Source: Zymomonas mobilis subsp. pomaceae ATCC 29192 (GTDB taxonomy: Bacteria > Pseudomonadota > Alphaproteobacteria > Sphingomonadales > Sphingomonadaceae). Taken from it: a stretch of 64,000 nucleotides of DNA. The stretch spans positions 1,116,001 to 1,180,000 of the forward strand of contig NC_015709.1 of the NCBI RefSeq assembly GCF_000218875.1, given 5' to 3'. Both the position numbers and the translations under genes were made by a program. A model generated the notes under the pieces. That model was given only the letters and a program-made list of their open reading frames with translations. It did not search any database and had not been told where the DNA came from. This document shows, in pieces, positions 1 to 12,639 of this stretch (the first letter of the stretch is position 1; each line of letters opens with the position of its first letter).

Positions 1-1
1 A

Positions 2-526
2 ATCGTCATATTGGCGGCTAACGCTATTCTTAATCAGCTTTTCACTTTATCTGTTCTGATTTTAGATGGTTATGAAAGTGCGGCTCAAATTTTGTGCGGA
101 GAAGCCGTGGGGATGAACGACAAAGGCTACTTTTTCAAAATAACTCAGAATTTAATGATCCAAAGCCTAAGCGTAGCGCTTGTCATGGCTCTTTTTTATA
201 CTTTTCGTAGTCCCTTTCTGATGCAGACCTTTACAACGGATCATCGCGTTATTGATATAGCCACAAAGAATGCTTTTTGGTTAAGCCTTTTACCCATTTT
301 GGGTGTTAGTTCTTTCGTTATGGATGGCGTTTTTGTAGGCGCAGGATGGAGCCGCGCAATGATGTTCAGTATGGCGGGCGCTTCCTTTTTGTTTACCCTC
401 AGCCTGACTGTAATGCATGGGTTCGGAAACTATGGCTTATGGCTTGCCTATAGTCTTTTTTATCTTTTTCGCAGCGGATTACAGCTTGGACTGTTGCCTT
501 TTTTAGCAAAACGCCAATTTACATAG
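2..526 (+). CDS. MATE-family multidrug/toxin efflux protein, C-terminal part (5' truncated)
   Basis: The gene begins before the window; the frame is open from base 2 and ends at TAG 524-526, leaving about 174 residues. The visible part carries several hydrophobic membrane segments and the MATE/DinF-type stretch LAANAILNQLF followed by LDGYESAAQILCGEAVG, typical of the seventh helix region of Na+/H+-coupled exporters. It should be an inner-membrane antiporter exporting organic cations or other toxic compounds; the substrate cannot be told from this part. The protein ends with a hydrophilic tail (KRQFT). The call to the family is good; the DinF subgroup is an inference. Confidence 0.8.
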   Translation: MVILAANAILNQLFTLSVLILDGYESAAQILCGEAVGMNDKGYFFKITQNLMIQSLSVALVMALFYTFRSPFLMQTFTTDHRVIDIATKNAFWLSLLPILGVSSFVMDGVFVGAGWSRAMMFSMAGASFLFTLSLTVMHGFGNYGLWLAYSLFYLFRSGLQLGLLPFLAKRQFT

Positions 527-748
527 GTACCCATTCTACCCTTCTTTTTCGCAGTTTGAGGATGAATATCGCGGCTTTAAAAAGGATAGAGCCAATGATT
601 ACCTTAATTGTCCTTATCAGCAAAAAAGATAGGTGAACTCTATAGGAAAATTAAAAAAAAGGCCAAAAACCGCCGTTTTCTTTTAAAACAGCTATCAAAT
701 ATATTGACTCGAACAAAAGATTAGACTAGCAGACCTCACTTAAACCGG

Positions 749-770
749 CGTGCGCGGGTATCCTCGCACG
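749..770 (+). promoter_or_regulatory. Stem-loop in the rplU leader
   Basis: CGTGCG (749-754) pairs perfectly with CGCACG (765-770), and the inner GG/CC can extend the stem around a GTAT loop. It lies 48 bases before the L21 start in the 290-base gap after the MATE gene. Ribosomal protein leaders often carry autoregulatory structures, but whether this one binds L21 is not known. The rest of the gap (527-748) is AT-rich and shows nothing else I can name. Confidence 0.4.
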
Positions 771-817
771 ATCCGATCGTATGTATTTTCATGCCTTATG
801 AAGAAGTGATAAAAGCC

Positions 818-1126
818 ATGTTCGCTATCGTGCGCACCGGCGGGAAGCAATACCGCGTCGCCGCTGGAGACAAAATTGTTGTCGAAAAAATCGCCGGCGA
901 GGCGGGAACGACAGTTTCTCTTGAAGATGTCCTGCTTGCTGGTGAGGGCGCTGATCTTAAGCCCGTCACAGGTTTGACGGTTGCAGCTGAGATCATTGCT
1001 CAGGCTAAAGCGGAAAAGGTCATCGTCTTCAAGAAACGCCGCCGCCATAACTACCGCCGCCGTAACGGCCATCGTCAACAGCATACGATTCTCAAAATTG
1101 TATCAGTTGGTAACGCCGCTGCTTAA
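818..1126 (+). CDS. rplU: 50S ribosomal protein L21
   Basis: L21 of the large ribosomal subunit, 102 residues, binding 23S rRNA next to L20. I chose ATG 818 because the protein then begins [14 protein letters not shown], the canonical L21 N-terminus; an in-frame upstream ATG at 791 would add nine residues that the family lacks. The basic [16 protein letters not shown] stretch near the C-terminus is the usual rRNA-binding tail. It is followed after 136 bases by rpmA, the usual bacterial pair. Length and motifs match the family. Confidence 0.97.
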   Translation: MFAIVRTGGKQYRVAAGDKIVVEKIAGEAGTTVSLEDVLLAGEGADLKPVTGLTVAAEIIAQAKAEKVIVFKKRRRHNYRRRNGHRQQHTILKIVSVGNAAA

Positions 1127-1262
1127 CATTTGATTTTCGTTTTTTCTGAAACTTTTTTTAGCACTGTGCGTAGTTTTACCTATCAGTGCCAAAATGTTCA
1201 GAATTTTAACCGGCGAAGTTCTTCCTCCTATATGGAGCAGACTTTTCTAGGGAGATTGCATA

Positions 1263-1532
1263 ATGGCACATAAAAAAGCAGGCGGCTCATCGCGTAACGG
1301 TCGTGATTCAGCAGGTCGTCGTCTTGGCGTTAAAAAATTTGGTGGTGAAAACGTTATTGGCGGTAACATTATTATCCGTCAGCGCGGAACCAAGGTATAT
1401 GCTGGACGTAATGTAGGTATGGGCAAAGACCATACATTATTTGCAACAGCAGAAGGCCGAGTAGTTTTCCATAAGGGCAAACTAGGCCGTAGTTACGTCA
1501 GCGTCGATGCATTGCCCATGGCAGCTGAATAA
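1263..1532 (+). CDS. rpmA: 50S ribosomal protein L27
   Basis: L27, 89 residues, starting [16 protein letters not shown]. The N-terminal tail of L27 reaches the peptidyl-transferase centre. Here it starts directly with M-A-H-K-K, so no Firmicutes-type cleaved leader is present. A good ribosome binding site (AGGGAG, 1249-1254) precedes the ATG. It is probably cotranscribed with rplU and is followed by a strong terminator. The order rplU-rpmA-(acetyltransferase)-obgE is a widespread arrangement. Confidence 0.97.
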   Translation: MAHKKAGGSSRNGRDSAGRRLGVKKFGGENVIGGNIIIRQRGTKVYAGRNVGMGKDHTLFATAEGRVVFHKGKLGRSYVSVDALPMAAE

Positions 1533-1602
1533 CGGATGATCCGTTGGGTCGTCCATGTGAGGGCGACCCGATTACAACTACTTGTAAAAGTAGTAAAAGA
1601 GG

Positions 1603-1634
1603 GAGCAGCCTAATAAAAGGCCGCTCTTTTTTTT
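1603..1634 (+). terminator. Rho-independent terminator after rpmA
   Basis: GAGC-A-GCC (1603-1610) pairs with GGC-C-GCTC (1619-1626) with one A/C mismatch, an eight-base loop, and then eight T residues (1627-1634). It lies 70 bases after rpmA on the same strand. A second, T-less dyad (GGGTCG ... CGACCC) lies just upstream. Confidence 0.85.
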
Positions 1635-1722
1635 GATCGGTTAGCCGCTCGCTTACTTCGTTTTTGTCATCACTCTGTCTTTTTAGGCAAGTAAGAACAA
1701 AGCGATCAAGGAGCTTGAACCG

Positions 1723-2328
1723 ATGTTCGCTTATAGCGCACGTTTATTTTTAAGACCGCTGTGGTCAGATGATCTCAGCATTTTGTTCGATCGGCTCGAA
1801 TCCACATTTTTTTGTGATGAGCCTAAAGATAACCATAAGAATGATATTGCGCGTTATCTTAGAGAAAAAGCGTCCCTCCTTATACAGGATAGGGATCCGA
1901 CACGCCCCCATTCAGGCATCTTTTTACGGGGTGAAGGCGAACCGACGCTTATTGGTATTACCGGCATAGCGGATGAATGCGCCCGATTTTTCTGCTGGAT
2001 CGCCGCCCCTTTTCGCGGTCATGGCTTTGCAACAGAAGCTAGTCGGATGATGCTGCATTTTGCTGATAACGCCTTAAGGCTGTCTCAGCTTACAGCATGG
2101 TATGATGCCCAGAATGTACCCGCGAAGAAACTGTTAGCCAAACTTGGCTTTGCGCCAAAGGAACAGATATTCTCGATTTCACATTGGGAGCCATCGACCA
2201 TATCCCCTTTATTTCAAGGCGCTTCTCTTGAAGAAGCGCTCTTGATAGAGAATCATCTCTATCAACGCTATCTTCCTAAAAAGAAATCTCAGACTATAGC
2301 TATCGCGGCCGCGACACTGGCTGCATAA
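1723..2328 (+). CDS. GNAT-family N-acetyltransferase (RimJ/RimL-like)
   Basis: A 201-residue protein with the layout of RimJ/RimL-type GNAT enzymes: N-terminal RLFLRPL, a middle beta-strand (TLIGITGI), the acetyl-CoA loop FRGHGFATEASRMML (around residues 98-112), and the C-terminal NVPAKKLLAKLGFA motif (around 137-150). These enzymes acetylate protein N-termini or small amines with acetyl-CoA; the substrate is not predictable here. An AAGGAG ribosome binding site precedes ATG 1723. An acetyltransferase between rpmA and obgE is common in alphaproteobacteria. About 50 residues after the fold are lineage-specific. Confidence 0.85.
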   Translation: MFAYSARLFLRPLWSDDLSILFDRLESTFFCDEPKDNHKNDIARYLREKASLLIQDRDPTRPHSGIFLRGEGEPTLIGITGIADECARFFCWIAAPFRGHGFATEASRMMLHFADNALRLSQLTAWYDAQNVPAKKLLAKLGFAPKEQIFSISHWEPSTISPLFQGASLEEALLIENHLYQRYLPKKKSQTIAIAAATLAA

Positions 2329-2337
2329 TAAGATAAT

Positions 2338-2408
2338 GCAGGGATATTATTTCATCTGAAATAATATCCTCTGCTATCATCGGGCTTTTAAAAATTCCCG
2401 ATTTTCTT
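2338..2408 (+). terminator. Two hairpins between the acetyltransferase gene and obgE
   Basis: The first is a near-perfect 13-bp stem (2342-2354 with 2357-2369) extended by GCAG/CTGC, with no T tract. The second is ATCGGG (2379-2384) with CCCGAT (2397-2402) followed by TTTCTTT, a plausible intrinsic terminator. Only 17 bases separate it from obgE, so either obgE is partly expressed by read-through or the hairpin is leaky. Confidence 0.6.
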
Positions 2409-2413
2409 TATAG

Positions 2414-4655
<2,242 letters not shown>

Positions 4656-4659
<4 letters not shown>

Positions 4660-5579
4660 AGATAGCCCTTACAGGCGGGACAGGCTTTATCGGCGGTCAT
4701 ATTTTCAATAATACCGCCGGTCGGGGATTGGAAATCAAGGCGCTGGCACGGCGTCCACAGCCTGCCCGTCCGGGCGTGGAATGGATTAGAGGGCCACTTG
4801 AAGAGACGGCCGTATTAGAAAAATTGGTATCCTCTTGTCAGGCGGTGATCCATGTCGCAGGAGCGATAAAAGCCGAAAATCGAGAAGCTTTCGAAGAAAT
4901 CAATATTGGCGGCACGGAAAAGCTTATTCAGGCAACTAAAAACGCCGGTATCCGTCGTTTTATCTATGTTTCTTCATTGTCTGCCCGAGAACCCGCGCTA
5001 TCAGATTATGGATGGTCAAAAGCCCAATCTGAAGAAAAAGTAAAAAATTCGGGTCTAGATTGGACAATCATTCGCCCCCCTGCAGTTTATGGCTCGGGTG
5101 ATCGTGAAATGCTGGAAATGTTTAGAATGGCGGTATTGGGTATTATGATTATGCCGCCAAAGGGACGCTTATCAGTCATTTCTGCGGATGATCTCTCACG
5201 CTTAATTCTCGACCTTGTAGAGGGTAAAAACGACGAAAAAAGCCATCATCAGCTTTATGAAGTCGATGATGGTCAGCCAGATGGATGGAGCCAAAATGAA
5301 TTTGCCCAAGCCTTAGGCCGGGCGGTTGGTCGGCCTTCCCTGCGTATAATCCATTTTTCTAAATCCATGCTTTCTGTTGCCTCACGGGCAGAGCATTGGA
5401 TTAGAGGCAAGAAATCTCGTCTTACAAAAGATCGGGTTCGTTATTTTTGTCATCCGGATTGGGTCATCAATGCCAAGTTGCAGCCCCCCCCTGATCTTTG
5501 GAAACCGACAATATCCCTTGATGAAGGGCTTAATACAACAGCGATTTGGTATCGTTCTCGCGGTTGGCTCAAAAGGTAA
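4656..5579 (+). CDS. NAD(P)-dependent epimerase/dehydratase-like extended SDR
   Basis: A 307-residue Rossmann protein of the extended short-chain dehydrogenase family. The nucleotide-binding motif TGGTGFIG is at residues 6-13, the VIHVAGA strand at 64-70, SSLSA near 106-110, and the catalytic Tyr-X3-Lys as YGWSK (118-122). Substrate unknown; the sequence resembles the NDUFA9-like/hopanoid-associated atypical epimerases, which I cannot separate by eye. It starts within the proB stop (ATGA overlap), so it is very likely translated from the obgE-proB transcript. Confidence 0.85.
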
Positions 5580-5591
5580 ACCCGACTGGGT

Positions 5592-5621
5592 AAAAAATGG
5601 CCGCAAATAGCGGCCAAATTT
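5592..5621. terminator. Bidirectional terminator between convergent genes
   Basis: TGGCCGC (5598-5604) pairs perfectly with GCGGCCA (5610-5616) around AAATA. Read on the minus strand the stem is followed by six T residues, serving the CDF gene; on the plus strand it is followed by AATTTCCTGTTTTT, serving the SDR gene. Confidence 0.85.
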
Positions 5622-5637
5622 CCTGTTTTTATCAATT

Positions 5638-6270
5638 TTATTCCGTAGCCAGTGACCGTAACTCACCCAAGGCCATACGAATACTAACCCACGCGCCTTG
5701 CAAAGCCAGAATCGCCATAACGGCGGCCACACCATAATCCGGCCAACCTTTGGCAACATTAAACACACCTAACGCGGCCAGCAGAACAGCGAAATTGCCA
5801 ATCACATCATTGCGAGAACAAATCCATGCTGAATGCATGTTGGCATCACCGGATCTAAAGCGCCATAATAACAAAAATGAAACGATATTCGCAACGAGCG
5901 CTATGCTTCCAATAACGCCCATTGTCTGCGCTTCTGGTAGAGTTCCACTGATAATATGCCAAAGAGTAATAAAGATTACCCATACCCCCAACAGACCCAT
6001 CGTTAAGCCTTTTACAAGAGCAGCGCGCGCACGCGCCTGTAGAGAGAAACCTATAACAAAAAGGCTGATGGCATAATTAAAGGAGTCTCCCAAAAAATCC
6101 AGTGCATCACCCTGTAAAGAAGCGGATCCTGACACAATACCGGCCCCTATTTCCGCTATGAACATAGCCGCATTAATAATCAAAACACCCCACAAAGCTC
6201 TTTTATACCCTACAGGAATATCTTTTGTTGTGGGTGAAAGTGTTTCACAACTACAGCATTTCGCGCCCAT
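5638..6270 (-). CDS. Short cation-diffusion-facilitator-type metal transporter
   Basis: A 210-residue membrane protein with about six hydrophobic segments, resembling the membrane half of CDF (CzcD/DmeF-like) exporters. Candidate metal-site residues are in SLQGDALDFLGDS (about 49-61) and HSAWICSRND (about 147-156). It begins with a cysteine cluster, MGAKCCSCE. The usual C-terminal cytosolic metal-binding domain of CDF proteins is absent, so it is short for the family. It is divergent from a metal-sensing MerR gene and has a MerR-type operator in its promoter, so metal-inducible efflux is likely. The metal is not known. Confidence 0.82.
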   Translation of the reverse strand: MGAKCCSCETLSPTTKDIPVGYKRALWGVLIINAAMFIAEIGAGIVSGSASLQGDALDFLGDSFNYAISLFVIGFSLQARARAALVKGLTMGLLGVWVIFITLWHIISGTLPEAQTMGVIGSIALVANIVSFLLLWRFRSGDANMHSAWICSRNDVIGNFAVLLAALGVFNVAKGWPDYGVAAVMAILALQGAWVSIRMALGELRSLATE

Positions 6271-6314
6271 GATGATCCTCGTGCAATCAAATGATAATGC
6301 GTCTAAGATGCATG

Positions 6315-6335
6315 CTATAGTAACTATAGGGTCAA
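6315..6335 (-). promoter_or_regulatory. MerR-type operator/promoter of the metal transporter gene
   Basis: A perfect 15-base palindrome, CTATAGTAACTATAG (6315-6329), directly follows a minus-strand -35 box TTGACC (6330-6335). This is the classic MerR-family design, with a dyad filling an over-long -35/-10 spacer; the -10 would lie near 6305-6310 (CATCTT/ATCTTA, imperfect). It is only three bases from the MerR start codon, so both divergent genes share it. Confidence 0.85.
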
Positions 6336-6338
6336 GCC

Positions 6339-6740
6339 ATGAATCGGGATTATTTCACTATTGGCGCTCTGGCAAAAAAAACAGAGACTAAAATTGTCAC
6401 TATTCGCTATTATGAATCTATCGGTCTGTTGCCAGAACCGCCCCGAACAGAAGGTAATTATCGTCTTTATAATCATCACCATCTGATGCGATTGACATTT
6501 ATTCGACGCTGTCGGTCACTGGGTTTCACCTTACATGACGTTCGTGAACTTATAACGTTAGCCGAAAGACGTGATCAAAATTGTAAAGAGGTTGACCATC
6601 TGGCGCGCAATCATTTGGAGGCGATCGAACACAAAATTCAGGATCTTACTAAATTAGCCTTAGAACTTCGTTGCCAGATAGAATCTTGTCGAGGCGGAAC
6701 GATGGCAAATTGCCATATTTTAGAAGCCCTTTCTTCTTAG
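6339..6740 (+). CDS. MerR-family metal-responsive transcriptional regulator (ZntR/CadR/PbrR-like)
   Basis: A 133-residue MerR protein: winged helix-turn-helix at about residues 5-75 (FTIGALAKKTETKIVTIRYY, GLLPEPPRTEGNYRLY), a dimerisation helix, and a metal-binding end. Candidate thiolates are the Cys in DQNC before the helix and the C-X8-C pair in CRGGTMANC near the C-terminus, as in Zn/Cd/Pb/Co sensors of the ZntR/CadR group. An AGGG ribosome site lies just before ATG 6339. It is divergent from the CDF gene and should activate it by twisting the shared operator. The metal cannot be assigned by sequence alone. Confidence 0.9.
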   Translation: MNRDYFTIGALAKKTETKIVTIRYYESIGLLPEPPRTEGNYRLYNHHHLMRLTFIRRCRSLGFTLHDVRELITLAERRDQNCKEVDHLARNHLEAIEHKIQDLTKLALELRCQIESCRGGTMANCHILEALSS

Positions 6741-6807
6741 AAAAAAAATTAGCGTTTTATAAAGATCCAGAAAGAAAAATATTGCCTATATTTTTTTATA
6801 ACAAAGA

Positions 6808-6840
6808 ACATCGGGACTTATTTTTCTGATTGCCCGATGT
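6808..6840. terminator. Hairpin between convergent merR-type gene and anf operon end
   Basis: ACATCGGG (6808-6815) pairs with CCCGATGT (6833-6840), with a 17-base loop and no strong T tract on either strand. Its place between two convergent genes suggests transcription termination, but the structure is not a canonical terminator. Confidence 0.45.
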
Positions 6841-6867
6841 CTCTATTAGGATTGCGGTTAAAATAAA

Positions 6868-7410
6868 TTAGCAATCACAAGGGACAAAGTTTTTCAAAAA
6901 TTCTTCTACACTTCCCTTCATCGGAACAGGATAGCGCGCTTTTTTCGTTGTAATTTTTTTAAGGCCTTCAATATAGACCATAGGCAGAGCATGTTTTTCT
7001 GCACTAGCAATAATATCGGCCATTTGTTCTTCGCTAGGCTGTTCGGCATTGCCTAGCATTGCCTTTTTATAGACCAAAACAGAATATATTTTGCCATCTT
7101 CACCGATGACATCTTCGGGGGTATGAAAATAGGCGCCCGTGCCGTCTTGTTTGGCATCTTGACGAATATCAAGAACATCAGAATCTGTCGCGGCAAGTTG
7201 GTAAACGATACCCCATAAATCTTCTCCAGCCGCCGATATTAAAGTTTCAGCACCACCGTCCCAAATATCGGAATGCTCATAAAAAGATAACTTATGATCA
7301 GGTAACCGAGCCACGGTAAGAATTTTTGCCTTACGGCAATTCCGTTCCGTATTCATATTAGCGCCATAAGCAAAATAAAGCATATCCGGTTTTTTGTGTC
7401 TGGGAGCCAT
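6868..7410 (-). CDS. Gamma-glutamylcyclotransferase-like (AIG2-fold) protein, distal gene of the anf operon
   Basis: A 180-residue protein with the YFAYGANM motif (residues 12-19) that marks the GGCT/AIG2 substrate loop (usual form YGSN). GGCT-fold enzymes cleave gamma-glutamyl amino acids to 5-oxoproline. The protein ends in the thiol-rich FVPCDC. An AAGGAC ribosome site precedes ATG 7410. It follows anfO by 57 bases on the same strand with no terminator between, so it looks like the last gene of the nitrogenase operon. A role in Fe-nitrogenase activity (thiol chemistry or cofactor metabolism) is inferred from position only. Confidence 0.75.
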   Translation of the reverse strand: MAPRHKKPDMLYFAYGANMNTERNCRKAKILTVARLPDHKLSFYEHSDIWDGGAETLISAAGEDLWGIVYQLAATDSDVLDIRQDAKQDGTGAYFHTPEDVIGEDGKIYSVLVYKKAMLGNAEQPSEEQMADIIASAEKHALPMVYIEGLKKITTKKARYPVPMKGSVEEFLKNFVPCDC

Positions 7411-7467
7411 TTTCTGTCCTTTTTGCGTTATGTTAAAGCGTATTAGGAACTAGTCAGCTTTTCACTT

Positions 7468-8166
7468 TTAGGCGGGGGCGTGCATCAGAGTGGCTTTTAC
7501 GCCATTTTCTAACCTGTCAGAGGCTTCAATTTCAGCAGTTAAATGGAGGTCATCGCTTTTTTTAGTGAACCATTTTGGCAGATGGTCACAAAGAATTTCC
7601 AGTTTTCTAAAAGGAAAATCTTCCATAATGGGGATCAGTATTTCACGAGAATTAAGCGAAGGATTCAGTTTCATTACTTCAATAAGGCTAAGGGTATAAT
7701 CGCCCTCGTCATTCATTTTTACCAAAAACGGCGTCATGTCAGGCGGACATTCGCTCTTTTCTGCATCACCGTGTTTTTTGCCACCTGTTGGGCAGCATCC
7801 TTTTGAACAATCGCCCTTCAGCTTTGCAATAGTACGCGCTTCCTGTTCTTTCTGAGCAACGATATTAATCTGTTCTTCCAACGAGCCTTCGGATTTCCAG
7901 ATAGAAAATCCCATTTCATCACGCAAAAAAACATAGGCAATGCCATTGATGTCGCCGGAAAGAAAAGTCGTACAATCTTCAAGCTCTTTAATAAGATTCA
8001 ATAAGGCTTGCCGAATACCCCCTAATGTTGTGACATCGACCAAGGAAAAAGGAATTTCCTTTTCAGCGCGCCATTTTCCATCACAAGATTCGTAAAGTCT
8101 GACAGAGCCTTTTTCTCGAAAAGTAGCCACTTCGCCTTGATCGTTAATATAAACTGCGATTTTCAT
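7468..8166 (-). CDS. anfO: Iron-only nitrogenase accessory protein AnfO
   Basis: A 232-residue protein starting MKIAVYINDQGEVATF, matching AnfO, an accessory protein found with Fe-only nitrogenases and reported in Azotobacter to be needed for Fe-only diazotrophy. The biochemical function is unknown. A cysteine cluster in the middle (C120, C124, C125, C140, within the KGDCSKGCCPTGGK stretch) could bind metal or an Fe-S cluster; that is inference. A ribosome site AGAGGG precedes ATG 8166. It lies 97 bases after anfK, separated from it by a hairpin. Confidence 0.9.
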   Translation of the reverse strand: MKIAVYINDQGEVATFREKGSVRLYESCDGKWRAEKEIPFSLVDVTTLGGIRQALLNLIKELEDCTTFLSGDINGIAYVFLRDEMGFSIWKSEGSLEEQINIVAQKEQEARTIAKLKGDCSKGCCPTGGKKHGDAEKSECPPDMTPFLVKMNDEGDYTLSLIEVMKLNPSLNSREILIPIMEDFPFRKLEILCDHLPKWFTKKSDDLHLTAEIEASDRLENGVKATLMHAPA

Positions 8167-8200
8167 TATGCCCTCTTATCAAAAAGCTATTGACAGGAAA

Positions 8201-8228
8201 GGTATCAGGCATTTGACTACCTGATACC
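8201..8228 (-). promoter_or_regulatory. Intercistronic hairpin anfK-anfO
   Basis: GGTATCAGG (8201-8209) pairs perfectly with CCTGATACC (8220-8228) around a 10-base loop. There are only three T residues after it on the coding strand, so it is more likely a partial terminator or mRNA 3'-end stabiliser for anfHDGK than a full stop. Confidence 0.65.
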
Positions 8229-8263
8229 AAACTGAACGGAAAATATCGCGAGATTACATAGAC

Positions 8264-9652
8264 TTACCAGACGTTAAGCAGCCACTCCTTATTCTTTTTA
8301 TATTCCATATCGGTAAACAAGGCATTGGCCATTTCTTCTGCCAGACGCTTGGCACCCGCATAACCGACAATCGGATAATTATAGAGACCCGCGCGGTCAA
8401 ACGTTGGGAAACCGACCCGTACCATCGGAATATTATAATCTATGGAAATGAAACGTCCTTTGGAATGACCAAGGATCAAATCAAGTTCAAGACCTTCATT
8501 CTTGATTCTGTTTTCCAGTTCCCAAAAATCGGCATTGGTGACGATTTCCATGTCATAATTGACATTTTCCTGAAGGGCTTTGATCCGAGGATCTTTTTCG
8601 TAATTGCCGTTATCATCGCCCAACAGCAAAAGCACTGGCTTCATTTCAAGATCAAGGCAGAATTCAGCCAGACCAATGACCATATCTGGCGCGCCATAAA
8701 TAGCGACCCGCTTTTCAGCAAGGAACATATGGCTGACATCAGCAATAGCATCAAGCGCCACGCCACGCTTATAAACCAAAGATTCTGGGATCGGTTTACC
8801 CGTCATCTCTTTCAAGTTATGGACAAAACTGTCGGTGTTGCGAATACCGATCGGAGTCTGACTAATAAGCGCCGGTACTTTGAATTTCTTTTCAAGGAAA
8901 GTCGCGGCTTTAGCCCCTTCATAGCGATTGAGAACGATAGTCCCCTTCGCATTAGCAGTGCCTTCCAAGTCCTGAATGGTCGTATTACCATGGCCGACTG
9001 TATTACCCGTTGGCATGATCGGCGCATCGAAACTTTCGATCTCAAACAGCACCGTTGCATCAATATCCATGTCTTTCAAAATGGATTTAATTTCGGTGAC
9101 ATCGCCGGGATTGACCCAACCGGTAATCACATTGATCTTATCGGTCGGTTCACCTTTTTTAGCGAACTTCTTAACAAAAGCGAGAACGGCAACATCATAA
9201 CCACTAATCATACTGCCAACAAAACTCGGCGTATGAATGGGAACCAGATGTACTTCACGACCGGCAAATTTTTCAGACAGAAGTTCTTCTTCTAACTTGT
9301 TAATAACACCGTCGATGTCATCCCCGATAATTTCGGTGGAGCAGGTCGTTATGATCGGCACCACTTTTACATCAGGATAACGGGATAACAATACGTCAAC
9401 CGCTTCTTCAACGCGATTGGTTGCCCCGAACACCGCACCATCTTCATGAAGAGAAGAAGACGCAATTTCAAAGCTTTCTTTAAAATGCTGGGAAATCAAT
9501 AGGCGTACAAACATCACGCAGCCCTGACCACCATGCACAATCCCGATACAATCCTTAACCCCAATACTCGCGAACTGGGCACCTGCCGGTTGGCAGGTGA
9601 AAATGGGATTGACGACGCCGTCCCGCTCTTTTGCTTTTACTTCACAGCTCAT
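8264..9652 (-). CDS. anfK: Iron-only nitrogenase FeFe protein beta subunit
   Basis: A 462-residue beta subunit of the dinitrogenase, the length usual for AnfK. With AnfD it holds the P-cluster; the three expected cysteine ligands are visible at C20 (PIFTCQPAG), C45 (HGGQGCVMF) and C104 (IITTCSTEIIGDD). NifK proteins have a longer N-terminal extension, which is missing here as in AnfK/VnfK. It starts 14 bases after the anfG stop and is part of the anfHDGK transcript. Confidence 0.96.
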   Translation of the reverse strand: MSCEVKAKERDGVVNPIFTCQPAGAQFASIGVKDCIGIVHGGQGCVMFVRLLISQHFKESFEIASSSLHEDGAVFGATNRVEEAVDVLLSRYPDVKVVPIITTCSTEIIGDDIDGVINKLEEELLSEKFAGREVHLVPIHTPSFVGSMISGYDVAVLAFVKKFAKKGEPTDKINVITGWVNPGDVTEIKSILKDMDIDATVLFEIESFDAPIMPTGNTVGHGNTTIQDLEGTANAKGTIVLNRYEGAKAATFLEKKFKVPALISQTPIGIRNTDSFVHNLKEMTGKPIPESLVYKRGVALDAIADVSHMFLAEKRVAIYGAPDMVIGLAEFCLDLEMKPVLLLLGDDNGNYEKDPRIKALQENVNYDMEIVTNADFWELENRIKNEGLELDLILGHSKGRFISIDYNIPMVRVGFPTFDRAGLYNYPIVGYAGAKRLAEEMANALFTDMEYKKNKEWLLNVW

Positions 9653-9666
9653 GAGGCAATTCCCTC

Positions 9667-10017
9667 TTAATAATTTTTAACGGTCAGTTCTGCATTCAAA
9701 GAACCGTCGATCGTCTGGTAATCCAAGCGCTCATGTAACTGGTGAATGAGGGCTTTGATTTCATCCTTGCTCAAGGCACGCAACCAAGGAAAATTATTGT
9801 TGAAGCCATCAACGACGCATTGCGCTTCTGCGTAATAACATTTGTCAGCAGGCGTCTCTTTAGAGACAGGTTCATCACAAAGGAGTTCTGAAACCTTGGC
9901 CAGAATACCTTCATTCTGCTTACGCCGATCCCATCCACGGGAATTGAACTGCCACAGGCTGTTCTTCATGATAAAGTCAAACAGATAGCCGACTCTGTTT
10001 TCGATAGTTTCTTGCAT
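9667..10017 (-). CDS. anfG: Iron-only nitrogenase delta subunit
   Basis: The small delta subunit found only in V- and Fe-only nitrogenases (alpha2-beta2-delta2), thought to help cofactor insertion and complex stability. I chose ATG 10017 (MQETIENRVGYLFDF, 116 residues) because a GGGAG ribosome site lies just before it; a GTG at 10035, overlapping the anfD stop by four bases, would add six residues. Family residues such as IMKNSLWQFNSRGWDRRKQN, LLCDEPV and the ending around LTVKNY match AnfG. Its presence excludes a molybdenum NifDK operon. Confidence 0.94.
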   Translation of the reverse strand: MQETIENRVGYLFDFIMKNSLWQFNSRGWDRRKQNEGILAKVSELLCDEPVSKETPADKCYYAEAQCVVDGFNNNFPWLRALSKDEIKALIHQLHERLDYQTIDGSLNAELTVKNY

Positions 10018-10031
10018 TATCTTCTCTCCCG

Positions 10032-11630
<1,599 letters not shown>

Positions 11631-11665
11631 TTATTGCCGAAGCCAAAAAATGTGATTTTTATGTA

Positions 11666-11698
11666 AATTGAGGTGATATTTTATTACTCACCTCAATT
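11666..11698 (-). promoter_or_regulatory. Intercistronic hairpin anfH-anfD
   Basis: AATTGAGGTGA (11666-11676) pairs perfectly with TCACCTCAATT (11688-11698), an 11-bp stem in the 112-base gap between anfH and anfD, without a T tract. Such hairpins after nifH-type genes are known to leave a stable short nifH message and give Fe protein in excess. Confidence 0.7.
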
Positions 11699-11712
11699 AT
11701 ATCCTGAATTAT

Positions 11713-12573
<861 letters not shown>

Positions 12574-12639
12574 TTACCAAAGACAGCGGAACAGGGGGAA
12601 GAGCTAAGGTTCCAAAACTGCCTTCACGATCAAGAGCTA

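Noticed and set aside
8465-9295. Long plus-strand frame opposite anfK (276 codons)
   Set aside because: It is antisense to a gene with full family conservation, lacks a ribosome site, and has no recognisable domain. It is a codon-bias shadow.
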